Shown piece by piece: positions 17,327 to 24,864 of a DNA stretch of 64,000 nt. The notes under the pieces are model-generated. The model worked only from the letters and a program-made list of their open reading frames with translations. It ran no database searches and was not told the origin of the DNA. The stretch comes from Mucilaginibacter lappiensis (GTDB taxonomy: Bacteria; Bacteroidota; Bacteroidia; Sphingobacteriales; Sphingobacteriaceae), in the NCBI RefSeq assembly GCF_900155965.1, contig NZ_FTMG01000009.1, positions 185,810 to 249,809 on the forward strand. Direction: 5' to 3'. How positions within the stretch are numbered: position 1 is the first letter of the stretch; every line of letters begins with the position of its first letter. Made by a program: the position numbers and the translations under genes.

Positions 17327-18823
17327 ATGAAAAAAAACTCTTTTTTTAGTAAATATATTATTGGAGCCTGTGTAGTTATTCTGGCTTCATGTAAGGTGGG
17401 AGGTGATGTGAACGTTAGCCCCAACCAATCGCCTAATGTTCAAACGGGTTATATGTTAACCAGCGCCATACAGTTTATAGGTGGCATCAATGGTGCGGGT
17501 GCAACAACTAATATTAACTCTTTTTGCGGTGAGTTGTATTCGCAGTATATGTCAGAAACATTTTATACTAATGAATCATTGTTTTCATTAAAACAATATG
17601 ATTATGGAACGTATTATACTGGCCCGTTACAAGATTTGAAAACTATTATAGCCACTAATACCGATCCGGCAAAGAAAAGTTTGTCATCAACTACTAAATT
17701 TGGTTCGAATGCTAACCAGATAGCATCTGCGCGTATTCTTACCGCTTTTATCTATCTGACCATCACTGACAGATGGGGAGACATACCATATTCACAGGCT
17801 TTAAATGGTGCAGCTAATTTCTCTCCGGCGTTTGATGCTCAAAAAGATATATATACCGCTTTGATGAAAGAGTTGGATGAGGCCCAGGCGCAATTTGACG
17901 GCGGGGCAGCATTAACCGGAGATATTTTATTTAGCGGCGATAATACAAAATGGAAACATTGGGCCAATTCTTTACACGCCGTTATGGCTTTAAGGCTTTC
18001 AAAAGTTGATCCAACTACCGGAAAAACAGAATATGCTAAAGCTGTAGCGGGCGGCTTAATGACGTCTAATGATGATAACGCGTCCTATGCCTATCTGGGT
18101 GCCTCAACTAACGAAAACCCGTACTATACTAATTATCGTAACGGTCGTTATGACTATGCCGTGAGCAGTTTACTGGTAAATACCCTTAGCGGTCTTAATG
18201 ACCCAAGGTTACCGGTTTATGCAGCTCCAACTGCGTCAACTACGTTTGTAGGTTTACCTTATGGTACTTATGGTGATGCACTGGGTGCCTATGATAAAGG
18301 TACGCGTGCTAAGCCTGGGAATATATCATTGATCGGGCTGGCGGTTTCTAACCAAAGTTCACCAACCGTGTGGACATCATATGCTCAAATACTATTTACG
18401 CAGGCAGAAGCCGCTCATTTAGGCTGGATATCAGGTGGTGATGGTACTGCTGCTGATTTTTACAATCAAGGCGTATTAGCTTCATTAAATCAAAATGGTG
18501 TGGCGCCAGTTGATGCCAGCACTTATGCAGCACAAGCTTCTATACAATTCTCTGCAAGCACCGCTTTAGAGCAAATTCATTTACAAAAATGGATAGCTGG
18601 ATTTTTAGGAGATGGTTGGGAGTCATGGGCAGAGTACCGTAGAACCGGTTTGCCTAAACTGCTTGATCCGGTACCTGGATCATTAAGCCCAGGCCAGAAT
18701 ATTCCGCGCAGGCAACAGTACCCTCAAACCGAAGTTAATCAAAATCAGGCTAACTACAACGCTGTAATAGCGCGTCAGGGCCCCGATGTGATGAATACCA
18801 GGATATACTGGGATAAACAGTAA
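17327..18823 (+). CDS. SusD-like outer membrane nutrient-binding lipoprotein
   Basis: This is the lid of the SusCD complex, which binds the nutrient at the cell surface. The 498-residue protein has a lipoprotein signal with the acylated Cys in VVILASCK at about residue 22. The C-terminal QKWIAGFLGDGWESWAEYRRTG and the overall pattern (helical repeats in the first half) fit the SusD-like_2 group, which is often paired with transporters of unknown substrate. It is co-transcribed with the SusC gene, and a 22-bp hairpin follows. Confidence 0.93.
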   Translation: MKKNSFFSKYIIGACVVILASCKVGGDVNVSPNQSPNVQTGYMLTSAIQFIGGINGAGATTNINSFCGELYSQYMSETFYTNESLFSLKQYDYGTYYTGPLQDLKTIIATNTDPAKKSLSSTTKFGSNANQIASARILTAFIYLTITDRWGDIPYSQALNGAANFSPAFDAQKDIYTALMKELDEAQAQFDGGAALTGDILFSGDNTKWKHWANSLHAVMALRLSKVDPTTGKTEYAKAVAGGLMTSNDDNASYAYLGASTNENPYYTNYRNGRYDYAVSSLLVNTLSGLNDPRLPVYAAPTASTTFVGLPYGTYGDALGAYDKGTRAKPGNISLIGLAVSNQSSPTVWTSYAQILFTQAEAAHLGWISGGDGTAADFYNQGVLASLNQNGVAPVDASTYAAQASIQFSASTALEQIHLQKWIAGFLGDGWESWAEYRRTGLPKLLDPVPGSLSPGQNIPRRQQYPQTEVNQNQANYNAVIARQGPDVMNTRIYWDKQ

Positions 18824-18828
18824 TAAAG

Positions 18829-18877
18829 CATTATAACGCACAAAGGCCACCATTAGTGGCCTTTGTGCGTTATAATG
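18829..18877. terminator. Perfect 22-bp hairpin after SusD
   Basis: CATTATAACGCACAAAGGCCAC (18829-18850) pairs exactly with 18856-18877 around a CATTA loop. It starts 5 bases after the susD stop. It has no T-run, so it may act as an mRNA-end stabiliser or a factor-assisted terminator. Confidence 0.8.
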
Positions 18878-18924
18878 AATGGTAGACAGATTAGAAAATT
18901 TGCGATAAAAAAATACACATCCTG

Positions 18925-18955
18925 TTTGATTTTCAAATAATTGTACTTACCTTTG
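18925..18955 (+). promoter_or_regulatory. Consensus Bacteroidota promoter of rpsU
   Basis: TTTG (18925-18928), a 19-bp spacer and TACCTTTG (18948-18955) match the Bacteroidota housekeeping consensus exactly. The predicted start near 18961 leaves a leader of only about 25 bases that begins almost at the SD sequence. Confidence 0.8.
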
Positions 18956-18965
18956 ACCCTCCTTG

Positions 18966-18974
18966 AAAGGAGGT
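18966..18974 (+). promoter_or_regulatory. Strong Shine-Dalgarno sequence of rpsU
   Basis: AAAGGAGGT is fully complementary to the 16S rRNA tail. Such a strong SD is unusual in Bacteroidota. About 13 bases separate GGAGG from the ATG at 18987, which is a rather long gap. Confidence 0.8.
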
Positions 18975-18986
18975 ATTTTAGGAATT

Positions 18987-19178
18987 ATGATCATTATCAA
19001 CGTAAAAGAAGGCGAATCATTAGATAAAGCATTGAAACGCTTCAAGAAAAAATTTGAGAAAACAGGTGTGTTGAGAGAACTTCGCAGCCGTCAGGCATTC
19101 GAGAAAAAATCTGTAACTCGTCGTCATGTTGTTAAACATGCAATCTACAAGCAAAATATGAATCAGGAAACTGTTTAA
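18987..19178 (+). CDS. rpsU: 30S ribosomal protein bS21
   Basis: bS21 sits near the 3' end of 16S rRNA on the small subunit. The 63-residue protein shows the family pattern: MIIINVKEGESLDKALKRFK, then a very basic helical C-terminal half (KKSVTRRHVVKHAIYKQ). I chose the ATG at 18987; an upstream TTG in frame (18963) would place the SD inside the coding region. In Flavobacterium the anti-SD is masked by bS21 and neighbours, and rpsU with a strong SD is thought to be self-regulated. The consensus promoter and strong SD here fit that model. Confidence 0.95.
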   Translation: MIIINVKEGESLDKALKRFKKKFEKTGVLRELRSRQAFEKKSVTRRHVVKHAIYKQNMNQETV

Positions 19179-19218
19179 TTCTTGTAAAAGAATTTTTCAA
19201 ATTTCTTAACACTATATT

Positions 19219-19262
19219 AAAACTATTTGTACATTCAATCTCTGGATGTTCAAATAGTTTTT
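19219..19262 (+). terminator. Hairpin between rpsU and xer, touching the xer start codon
   Basis: AAAACTATTTG (19219-19229) pairs with CAAATAGTTTT (19251-19261), extended by ACAT/ATGT, and is followed by T's that run straight into the ATG at 19263. It can act as the rpsU terminator or as an attenuator that both lowers xer transcription and hides its ribosome binding region. Confidence 0.75.
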
Positions 19263-20174
19263 ATGTTTTTAGAGCGTTTTATCCAATATATTAAGTTCGA
19301 AAAGCGATACTCTCCTCATACAGTATCAGCTTATAAATCGGACCTGGATCAGTTTATGCGCTTTTTAAACAATGCGGGGGAGGCTGGTGGTATCCCAGAG
19401 TCTATTATTACCCATCCTAATCAGATAAGCTATCAGGACATCCGTAACTGGTTGGTTGAGCTCATGGGTCAAAAAATTATTGCCCGATCTGTAAACCGCA
19501 AAATGGCCACGCTGCGTAAGTACTTTAAATTTTTGTTGCAGGAAGGTATTATTACTGATAATCCAACCTCCAAAATACGGTCGCAAAAGATACCCAAGAA
19601 CCTTCCAACGGTTGTTGAGGGTGCCCGTTTGACCCAAATGCTGGATGATAACGAAATATTTACAAATGATTTTATAGGTCAGCGTGATAAGTTGGTTGTT
19701 GAAATGTTGTTCGGTACCGGTATGCGCCTTGCCGAATTACTTGGCCTTAAAGATCAGGATATTAACGAATACGAAGGCACACTAAAGGTTTTGGGTAAAC
19801 GCAATAAAGAGCGCATTATACCCGTGAACACCGAACTGCGTATATTGCTGGGTAAATACCTGGACTTAAAGAAAAATCAAAATTTTGATAACAATTCGCT
19901 AACATTAATCGTTACAAATAAAGGAGCTGACGCTTATCCAAAACTAATATATTTAATAGTGCATAAATACCTCTCCAACATATCAACCCAGGATAAAAAG
20001 AGCCCTCACGTACTCAGGCATACGTTTGCAACAAGTTTGCTCAACAACGGAGCCGATTTAAATTCGATAAAAGAACTTTTGGGCCATGCTAATTTAAGCG
20101 CAACCCAAATTTACACACACAATTCAGTTGAAAGATTAAAGTCTATTTACAAACAAGCCCATCCAAAGGCGTAA
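19263..20174 (+). CDS. xerC: Tyrosine recombinase of the XerC/XerD family
   Basis: Xer recombinases resolve chromosome dimers at dif. The 303-residue protein has an N-terminal SAM-like DNA-binding domain (MFLERFIQYIKFEKRYSPHT) and a catalytic domain with all key residues: Arg in GTGMRLAELLGL (near 160), Lys in VLGKRNKER, HVLRHTFA (HxxR), LLGHANLSA and the nucleophile Tyr in TQIYTH (near 286). I chose the ATG at 19263, since the upstream frame lies in the rpsU hairpin. Bacteroidota usually have XerC and XerD in separate places; the symbol xerC is chosen by resemblance and xerD is possible. It lies between rpsU and hpf. Confidence 0.88.
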   Translation: MFLERFIQYIKFEKRYSPHTVSAYKSDLDQFMRFLNNAGEAGGIPESIITHPNQISYQDIRNWLVELMGQKIIARSVNRKMATLRKYFKFLLQEGIITDNPTSKIRSQKIPKNLPTVVEGARLTQMLDDNEIFTNDFIGQRDKLVVEMLFGTGMRLAELLGLKDQDINEYEGTLKVLGKRNKERIIPVNTELRILLGKYLDLKKNQNFDNNSLTLIVTNKGADAYPKLIYLIVHKYLSNISTQDKKSPHVLRHTFATSLLNNGADLNSIKELLGHANLSATQIYTHNSVERLKSIYKQAHPKA

Positions 20175-20188
20175 TTCAAGGAGGAAAC

Positions 20189-20536
20189 ATGAAAATTACA
20201 GTGCAATCAATTCATTTTACCGCAGACAAGAGATTATTAGATTTTATTCAGAAAAAGGCAGATAAGCTTGATACTTTTTATGATCAAATAATTAGCGGGG
20301 AAGTTTATTTAAAACTGGAAAATGTAGAAGATGAGGCAAATAAAATAACGGAGATAAAATTGTTGCTTCCGGGTAACCAGATTTTTGCAAAAGAGAAATG
20401 CAAAAGTTTTGAAGAAGCCACGGATCTGGCCATGGAAAGCCTTCGTAAGCAGATAGAAAAGCATAAACAGAAGAAAACCATTGCCGACACCGCCGCCAAA
20501 AAGGCTATGTTGATGACGGCCGAGGACGATCTATAG
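20189..20536 (+). CDS. hpf: Ribosome hibernation promoting factor (short HPF)
   Basis: HPF binds the decoding centre of idle 30S subunits and promotes hibernating ribosome dimers. The 115-residue protein has the beta-alpha-beta-beta-beta-alpha fold pattern of the HPF/YfiA family (MKITVQSIHFTADKRLLDFI through KSFEEATDLAMESLRKQIEK) and lacks the C-terminal dimerisation domain of long HPF. A strong SD (AAGGAGG, 20178-20184) lies four bases before the start codon, another exception to the Bacteroidota rule. It is 14 bases after xer and closed by a terminator. Confidence 0.92.
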   Translation: MKITVQSIHFTADKRLLDFIQKKADKLDTFYDQIISGEVYLKLENVEDEANKITEIKLLLPGNQIFAKEKCKSFEEATDLAMESLRKQIEKHKQKKTIADTAAKKAMLMTAEDDL

Positions 20537-20560
20537 TATAAAAAAGCCCTTTTTTAAGCA

Positions 20561-20595
20561 AAAATCGACGAGTTTTACACTCGTCGATTTTTTTT
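20561..20595 (+). terminator. Terminator after hpf
   Basis: AAAATCGACGAG (20561-20572) and CTCGTCGATTTT (20580-20591) form a perfect 12-bp stem with a 7-base loop and a T-run of eight or more. Confidence 0.94.
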
Positions 20596-20605
20596 GATAA
20601 AAAAT

Positions 20606-20635
20606 TTTGTGGGGGTTTAATTTTTTGTAGATTTG
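20606..20635 (+). promoter_or_regulatory. Promoter of the tRNA-tuf operon
   Basis: TTTG (20606-20609), an 18-bp spacer and TAGATTTG (20628-20635) match the Bacteroidota consensus. Transcription would start near 20641, leaving a leader of about 135 bases before the first tRNA. Confidence 0.7.
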
Positions 20636-20776
20636 CAATCCCTTTCAGAGAGGTGCTAAGCACTGAAAAAAAAGTTGGGATTGTTCTTTAAAATATAAAA
20701 AAGCTTATTAGTTTTGCCGCTCTCAATTTTGAAACCTATTTAAGGTTTTAAAATAAGAAAAGCTAAATAAATATAA

Positions 20777-20849
20777 GCCTCCTTAGCTCAGCTGGTAGAG
20801 CGACTGACTTGTAATCAGTAGGTCATTGGTTCGATCCCGATAGGAGGCT
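20777..20849 (+). tRNA. tRNA-Thr (anticodon TGT)
   Basis: A complete 73-base cloverleaf: acceptor GCCTCCT/AGGAGGC, anticodon stem ACTGA/TCAGT with loop CTTGTAA, T-loop TTCGATC. The anticodon TGT is at 20810-20812. CCA is not encoded. It is the first of four tRNAs before tuf. Confidence 0.96.
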
Positions 20850-20914
20850 CAGTTTTTTTCGGATTGAAGTGTTTAGCTTCAACTTTGGACATTTTAAATC
20901 CGGAATTAACTAAT

Positions 20915-20995
20915 GGGGGGATACCAGAGCGGTCAAATGGGGCGGACTGTAAATCCGCTGCTTCGGCTACGAAGGTTCGAATCCTTCTCCCCCCA
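20915..20995 (+). tRNA. tRNA-Tyr (anticodon GTA)
   Basis: An 81-base class II tRNA with acceptor GGGGGGA/TCCCCCC, anticodon stem GCGGA/TCCGC, anticodon GTA at 20949-20951, a variable arm CTGCTTCGGCTACG and T-loop TTCGAAT. Confidence 0.96.
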
Positions 20996-21014
20996 CTGGA
21001 AATTCCAGAACAAG

Positions 21015-21071
21015 CTAAATTCTAAATTCTAAATCAATTAGAGTTTAGAGTTTAGTTTTTGGAGTTTAAAA
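21015..21071. repeat. 7-bp iterated inverted repeat, tRNA-Tyr to tRNA-Gly spacer
   Basis: From 21016 the bases read as 7-bp units TAAATTC, TAAATTC, TAAATCA, then ATTAGAG, TTTAGAG, TTTAGTT, TTTGGAG, TTTAAAA. The two halves are inverted copies: 21015-21032 pairs with 21038-21055 over 18 positions, two of them U-G in the plus-strand RNA. Confidence 0.75.
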
Positions 21072-21073
21072 AA

Positions 21074-21146
21074 GCGGAAGTAGCTCAGTTGGTAGAGCGA
21101 TAGCCTTCCAAGCTATAGGTCGCGAGTTCGAACCTCGTCTTCCGCT
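21074..21146 (+). tRNA. tRNA-Gly (anticodon TCC)
   Basis: A 73-base cloverleaf: acceptor GCGGAAG/CTTCCGC, anticodon stem ATAGC/GCTAT with loop CTTCCAA, anticodon TCC at 21107-21109, T-loop TTCGAAC. Confidence 0.96.
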
Positions 21147-21152
21147 CAAAAG

Positions 21153-21246
21153 GATATCGGATTTCGAAATTTCGATTTCGGATTTGAGAAATTGGATTAC
21201 GAGTGTTTGCTTTCAATAAATCCGAAATCAAACATCCGAAATCAAA
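21153..21246. repeat. 7-bp iterated inverted repeat, tRNA-Gly to tRNA-Thr spacer
   Basis: Seven units in exact 7-bp phase fill 21153-21201: GATATCG, GATTTCG, AAATTTC, GATTTCG, GATTTGA, GAAATTG, GATTACG. Inverted units follow at 21218-21245: AAATCCG, AAATCAA, ACATCCG, AAATCAA. GATTTCGGATTT (21174-21185) pairs perfectly with 21218-21229, and pairing continues outward with 10 of 14 matches. Confidence 0.75.
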
Positions 21247-21252
21247 TAATAA

Positions 21253-21324
<72 letters not shown>

Positions 21325-21392
21325 CAATAAAACAAAGAGTAAAACAGAATACATTTTTAAGTATAAATTAACCTACAAAATAATTATAAATC

Positions 21393-22580
21393 ATGGCAAA
21401 AGAAAAGTTTGACCGCAGTAAACCGCACTTAAACATCGGTACAATCGGTCACGTTGACCACGGCAAAACAACCCTTACTGCAGCTATCACTAAAGTATTA
21501 GCTGATGCAGGTTTATCAGAAGCTCGTTCATTTGATTCAATTGACTCAGCTCCTGAAGAAAAAGAGCGTGGTATCACCATTAATACAGCACACGTTGAGT
21601 ATTCAACAGCTAACCGTCACTATGCACACGTTGACTGTCCAGGTCACGCGGATTATGTGAAAAACATGGTTACTGGTGCTGCTCAGATGGATGGTGCAAT
21701 CATTGTTGTTGCTGCTACTGACGGTCCGATGCCACAAACCCGCGAACACATCCTGTTAGCACGTCAGGTAGGTGTACCTGCACTTGTTGTATTTATGAAC
21801 AAGGTTGACATGGTTGATGATCCGGAATTATTAGAATTAGTAGAAATGGAAATTCGTGAATTATTATCATTCTACGAATATCCAGGTGATGATATTCCAG
21901 TTATCCAGGGTTCTGCATTAGGTGGTCTTAACGGCGATCCTACCTGGGTTGGTAAAATTATGGAGTTGATGGATGCTGTAGATAGCTACATCCCTATCCC
22001 TCCGCGTTTAACTGAGCTTCCTTTCTTAATGCCGGTTGAAGACGTATTCTCAATCACTGGTCGTGGTACTGTTGCTACCGGTCGTATTGAGCGTGGTGTA
22101 ATCAACTCAGGTGAGCAAGTAGACATCCTGGGTATGGGTGCTGAAAACTTGAAATCAACTGTAACTGGTGTTGAGATGTTCCGCAAGATCCTTGATCGTG
22201 GCGAAGCTGGTGACAACGTAGGTTTATTGTTACGTGGTATTGAAAAAACTGATATCCGTCGTGGTATGGTTATTTGCAAACCAGGTTCAGTAACTCCACA
22301 CACTGATTTCAAAGCAGAAGTTTACGTATTATCAAAAGCAGAAGGTGGCCGTCATACTCCATTTTTCAACAAATACCGCCCGCAATTCTATTTCCGTACA
22401 ACTGACGTAACTGGTGAGATTTCACTGGCCGAAGGTGTAGAAATGGTTATGCCAGGTGATAACGTTACCATCACTGTAAAATTGATCAACGCTATCGCTA
22501 TGGAAAAAGGCTTACGTTTCGCTATCCGTGAAGGTGGCAGAACAGTAGGTGCTGGCCAGGTAACTGAAATTTTGAAATAA
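21393..22580 (+). CDS. tuf: Elongation factor Tu
   Basis: EF-Tu carries aminoacyl-tRNA to the ribosome as a GTP complex. The 395 residues include G1 GHVDHGKTT near 19-27, the switch-I segment EEKERGITINTAHVEY, DCPGHADYV (G3) near 81, NKVDM (G4) near 136 and SAL (G5), then the two beta-barrel domains, ending in GGRTVGAGQVTEILK. It follows four tRNA genes and is followed by tRNA-Trp, secE and nusG, the conserved order in Bacteroidota. Confidence 0.99.
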   Translation: MAKEKFDRSKPHLNIGTIGHVDHGKTTLTAAITKVLADAGLSEARSFDSIDSAPEEKERGITINTAHVEYSTANRHYAHVDCPGHADYVKNMVTGAAQMDGAIIVVAATDGPMPQTREHILLARQVGVPALVVFMNKVDMVDDPELLELVEMEIRELLSFYEYPGDDIPVIQGSALGGLNGDPTWVGKIMELMDAVDSYIPIPPRLTELPFLMPVEDVFSITGRGTVATGRIERGVINSGEQVDILGMGAENLKSTVTGVEMFRKILDRGEAGDNVGLLLRGIEKTDIRRGMVICKPGSVTPHTDFKAEVYVLSKAEGGRHTPFFNKYRPQFYFRTTDVTGEISLAEGVEMVMPGDNVTITVKLINAIAMEKGLRFAIREGGRTVGAGQVTEILK

Positions 22581-22658
22581 AAATTTCAAAAAGGTTAATT
22601 GGAAACATAAGTTTTGACTGTAAAAAGCAAACTTATGTTTTCTTATTATAAAATATAC

Positions 22659-22729
22659 ACGGGAATAGTTCAACGGTAGAATAGAGGTCTCCAAAACCTT
22701 TGATCAGGGTTCGAATCCTTGTTCCCGTG
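22659..22729 (+). tRNA. tRNA-Trp (anticodon CCA)
   Basis: A 71-base cloverleaf: acceptor ACGGGAA/TTCCCGT, discriminator G at 22729 as expected for Trp, anticodon loop CTCCAAA with CCA at 22691-22693, T-arm CAGGG/CCTTG with TTCGAAT. It lies between tuf and secE. Confidence 0.96.
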
Positions 22730-22748
22730 CATAAGCAAACAATAAAAA

Positions 22749-22943
22749 ATGGCAGGCGTAGCTGAATATATTAAAGAATCATACATCGAGTTAACTCAAA
22801 AAGTAACTTGGCCAACCTGGCGCGAATTGCAAAGCAGTGCTATTTTGGTACTGGTTGCTGCAATTATTATAGCGTTAGTTATTGTAGGTATGGACCAGAT
22901 CATTAATTATTTGCTTGGTATATTTTATCATTCACTAACATAA
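22749..22943 (+). CDS. secE: Preprotein translocase subunit SecE
   Basis: SecE clamps SecY in the inner-membrane translocase. The 64-residue short form has the amphipathic helix and conserved WPTWRELQSSA (residues 21-31), followed by one membrane helix (about 34-58). It lies between tRNA-Trp and nusG, as is usual. Confidence 0.96.
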   Translation: MAGVAEYIKESYIELTQKVTWPTWRELQSSAILVLVAAIIIALVIVGMDQIINYLLGIFYHSLT

Positions 22944-22960
22944 CATCAAGGGAGACAACG

Positions 22961-23503
22961 ATGAGTGATCAATTGAAATGGTATGTAGTTAGGGCCATCA
23001 GTGGTAAAGAAAAGAAGGTTAAACAATACATAGATGCCGAAATTAGTCGTTTGGGCATTACGCATTTAGTACCTCAGGTATTAATACCTACCGAAAAGTA
23101 CTATCAAATGCGCGACGGAAAGAAGATAGCTAAAGAGCGTAATTATTTTCCGGGTTATGTACTGATGGAAGCTGTGCTTGATGGTGAAACCGAACACATC
23201 ATCAAAAATATAAACAGTGTGATAGGGTTTTTAGGCGATAAAGCCGGAAATGCTATTCCATTGCGCCAGGCCGAGGTTAACCGTATTTTAGGTAAGGTTG
23301 ATGAAATGAGCGCCCAGGGCGAAACAATGAATGTGCCTTATTACATTGGCGAGAATGTTAAAGTTATGGACGGACCGTTCAACGGCTTTAGCGGCGTGAT
23401 AGAAGAGGTTAACGAAGAGAAAAAGAAACTGAAGGTAATGGTAAAGATATTCGGGCGTCGTACACCGCTTGAATTGAATTACATGCAGGTAGAAAAAGAA
23501 TAA
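22961..23503 (+). CDS. nusG: Transcription termination/antitermination factor NusG
   Basis: NusG binds RNA polymerase and links it to Rho or the ribosome. The 180 residues start with the NGN domain (KWYVVRAISGKEKKVKQYID, later FPGYVLMEA) and end with a KOW domain (GENVKVMDGPFNGFSGVIEE, residues 129-148). A moderate SD, GGGAG, precedes the start at 22961. A large inverted repeat separates it from rplK. Confidence 0.97.
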   Translation: MSDQLKWYVVRAISGKEKKVKQYIDAEISRLGITHLVPQVLIPTEKYYQMRDGKKIAKERNYFPGYVLMEAVLDGETEHIIKNINSVIGFLGDKAGNAIPLRQAEVNRILGKVDEMSAQGETMNVPYYIGENVKVMDGPFNGFSGVIEEVNEEKKKLKVMVKIFGRRTPLELNYMQVEKE

Positions 23504-23505
23504 TT

Positions 23506-23628
23506 TAGTATCAAGTAACTAGTATCAAGTATCAAGATCTTTTGATACCCTTACTAAAGAACGATAAACAACAATATAAGGTTAAAGTAGTTAAAGTCAT
23601 GATACTTGATACTAGCTACTTGATACCA
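23506..23628. repeat. 7-bp iterated inverted repeat, nusG to rplK spacer
   Basis: Units from 23507 read AGTATCA, AGTAACT, AGTATCA, AGTATCA, AGATCTT. The opposite arm from 23600 reads TGATACT, TGATACT, AGCTACT, TGATACC. The 29-base arms 23506-23534 and 23600-23628 are inverted copies with 27 matches. The 65 bases between are AT-rich and without features. Confidence 0.8.
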
Positions 23629-23693
23629 GAACAATCTTAAATGTTACTTAGCTTCCACTTACTAACATTGAGTTATAATTAAAGTAAATTAAA

Positions 23694-24134
23694 ATGGCAA
23701 AAGAAATCGGTGCGATGGTAAAGCTGCAGGTAAAGGGCGGCGCTGCAAACCCATCACCTCCAATTGGACCTGCTTTAGGTGCAAAAGGGGTGAATATCAT
23801 GGAGTTTTGCAAGCAGTTTAATGCACGTACCCAGGATAAGCCTGGTAAAGTGTTGCCTGTTTTGATTACTGTTTACGTTGATAAATCTTTCGATTTTATC
23901 ATTAAAACCCCTCCGGTTGCAATCCAGTTATTGGAAGCAACAGGGTTAAAAAGTGGTTCAGCAGAGCCCAACCGTAAAAAAGTTGCCAATGTAAATTGGG
24001 AACAGGTTGAAACTATTGCTAAAGATAAAATGGTGGATCTAAACGCATTCACAGTTGAATCAGCCATGAAAATGGTGGCAGGTACTGCCCGTAGTATGGG
24101 AATAACCGTATCAGGTACGGCTCCCTGGAATTAA
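23694..24134 (+). CDS. rplK: 50S ribosomal protein uL11
   Basis: uL11 forms the base of the GTPase-associated centre on 23S rRNA. The 146-residue protein has the Pro-rich N-terminal domain (GGAANPSPPIGPALGAKG) and C-terminal rRNA-binding domain (MKMVAGTARSMGITVSG). It starts the rplKAJL-rpoBC operon, 190 bases after nusG. Confidence 0.98.
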   Translation: MAKEIGAMVKLQVKGGAANPSPPIGPALGAKGVNIMEFCKQFNARTQDKPGKVLPVLITVYVDKSFDFIIKTPPVAIQLLEATGLKSGSAEPNRKKVANVNWEQVETIAKDKMVDLNAFTVESAMKMVAGTARSMGITVSGTAPWN

Positions 24135-24163
24135 TTAATTTATATTAAAATCAGTTTAAGACA

Positions 24164-24862
24164 GTGGCTAGATTAACAAAAAATCAGAAAGTGGCACTCT
24201 CCAAAATTGAGGCTAACAAATCGTATTCATTAGAAGCTGCATCAGCTTTGGTAAAGGAATTAACCCTTACTAAGTTTGATTCATCAGTTGATATAGATGT
24301 TCGTTTAGGTGTTGACCCTCGTAAAGCCAATCAAATGGTGCGTGGTATTGCAACATTGCCTCATGGAACCGGTAAAACTGTACGTGTACTGGTGCTTTGT
24401 ACTCCTGATAAGGAACAAGAAGCAAAAGACGCAGGTGCAGATTTTGTAGGTTTGGATGATTATATTGCCAAGATTGAAGGTGGATGGACTGATGTTGATA
24501 TTATCATCACTATGCCAAGTGTTATGGCTAAAGTAGGTCGTTTAGGTCGTATATTGGGCCCACGTAACCTTATGCCTAACCCTAAATCAGGAACAGTAAC
24601 TCCAGAAGTTGGAAAAGCTGTAACTGATGTAAAAGGTGGTAAAATCGACTTCAAGGTTGATAAAACAGGTATCATCCATACTTCAATAGGAAAAGCATCT
24701 TTCTCTGCAGATAAAATTTATGAGAATGCATTAGAAGTATTGCAAACTATCTCAAAATTAAAACCATCTGCAGCAAAAGGAACATATTTCAAGAGTATTC
24801 ACCTCTCTTCAACTATGTCACCAGGAATTGCAATTGAAACTAAAACAGTAGCGGGGATTTAA
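24164..24862 (+). CDS. rplA: 50S ribosomal protein uL1
   Basis: uL1 forms the mobile stalk at the E site and in many bacteria represses its own operon. The 232 residues include VDIDVRLGVDPRKANQMVRG and GRLGRILGPRNLMPNPKSGT. The start is GTG at 24164, 29 bases after rplK; no in-frame ATG fits the family N-terminus. rplJ begins two bases after its stop. Confidence 0.98.
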   Translation: MARLTKNQKVALSKIEANKSYSLEAASALVKELTLTKFDSSVDIDVRLGVDPRKANQMVRGIATLPHGTGKTVRVLVLCTPDKEQEAKDAGADFVGLDDYIAKIEGGWTDVDIIITMPSVMAKVGRLGRILGPRNLMPNPKSGTVTPEVGKAVTDVKGGKIDFKVDKTGIIHTSIGKASFSADKIYENALEVLQTISKLKPSAAKGTYFKSIHLSSTMSPGIAIETKTVAGI

Positions 24863-24864
24863 TC

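Noticed and set aside
14128..18823. A full polysaccharide utilisation locus around the SusC/SusD genes
   Set aside because: No glycoside hydrolase, lyase, sulfatase or regulator adjoins the pair, so only an uptake pair can be supported.
19263..20174. Integrase of a mobile element next to the tRNA genes
   Set aside because: No attachment repeats, no phage or transposon genes, and the protein has the normal Xer length and motifs between rpsU and hpf.
22659..22730. tRNA-Trp with a C discriminator base and CAC-initial acceptor
   Set aside because: Shifting the acceptor by one base gives ACGGGAA/TTCCCGT with the normal G73 and correct T-arm spacing.
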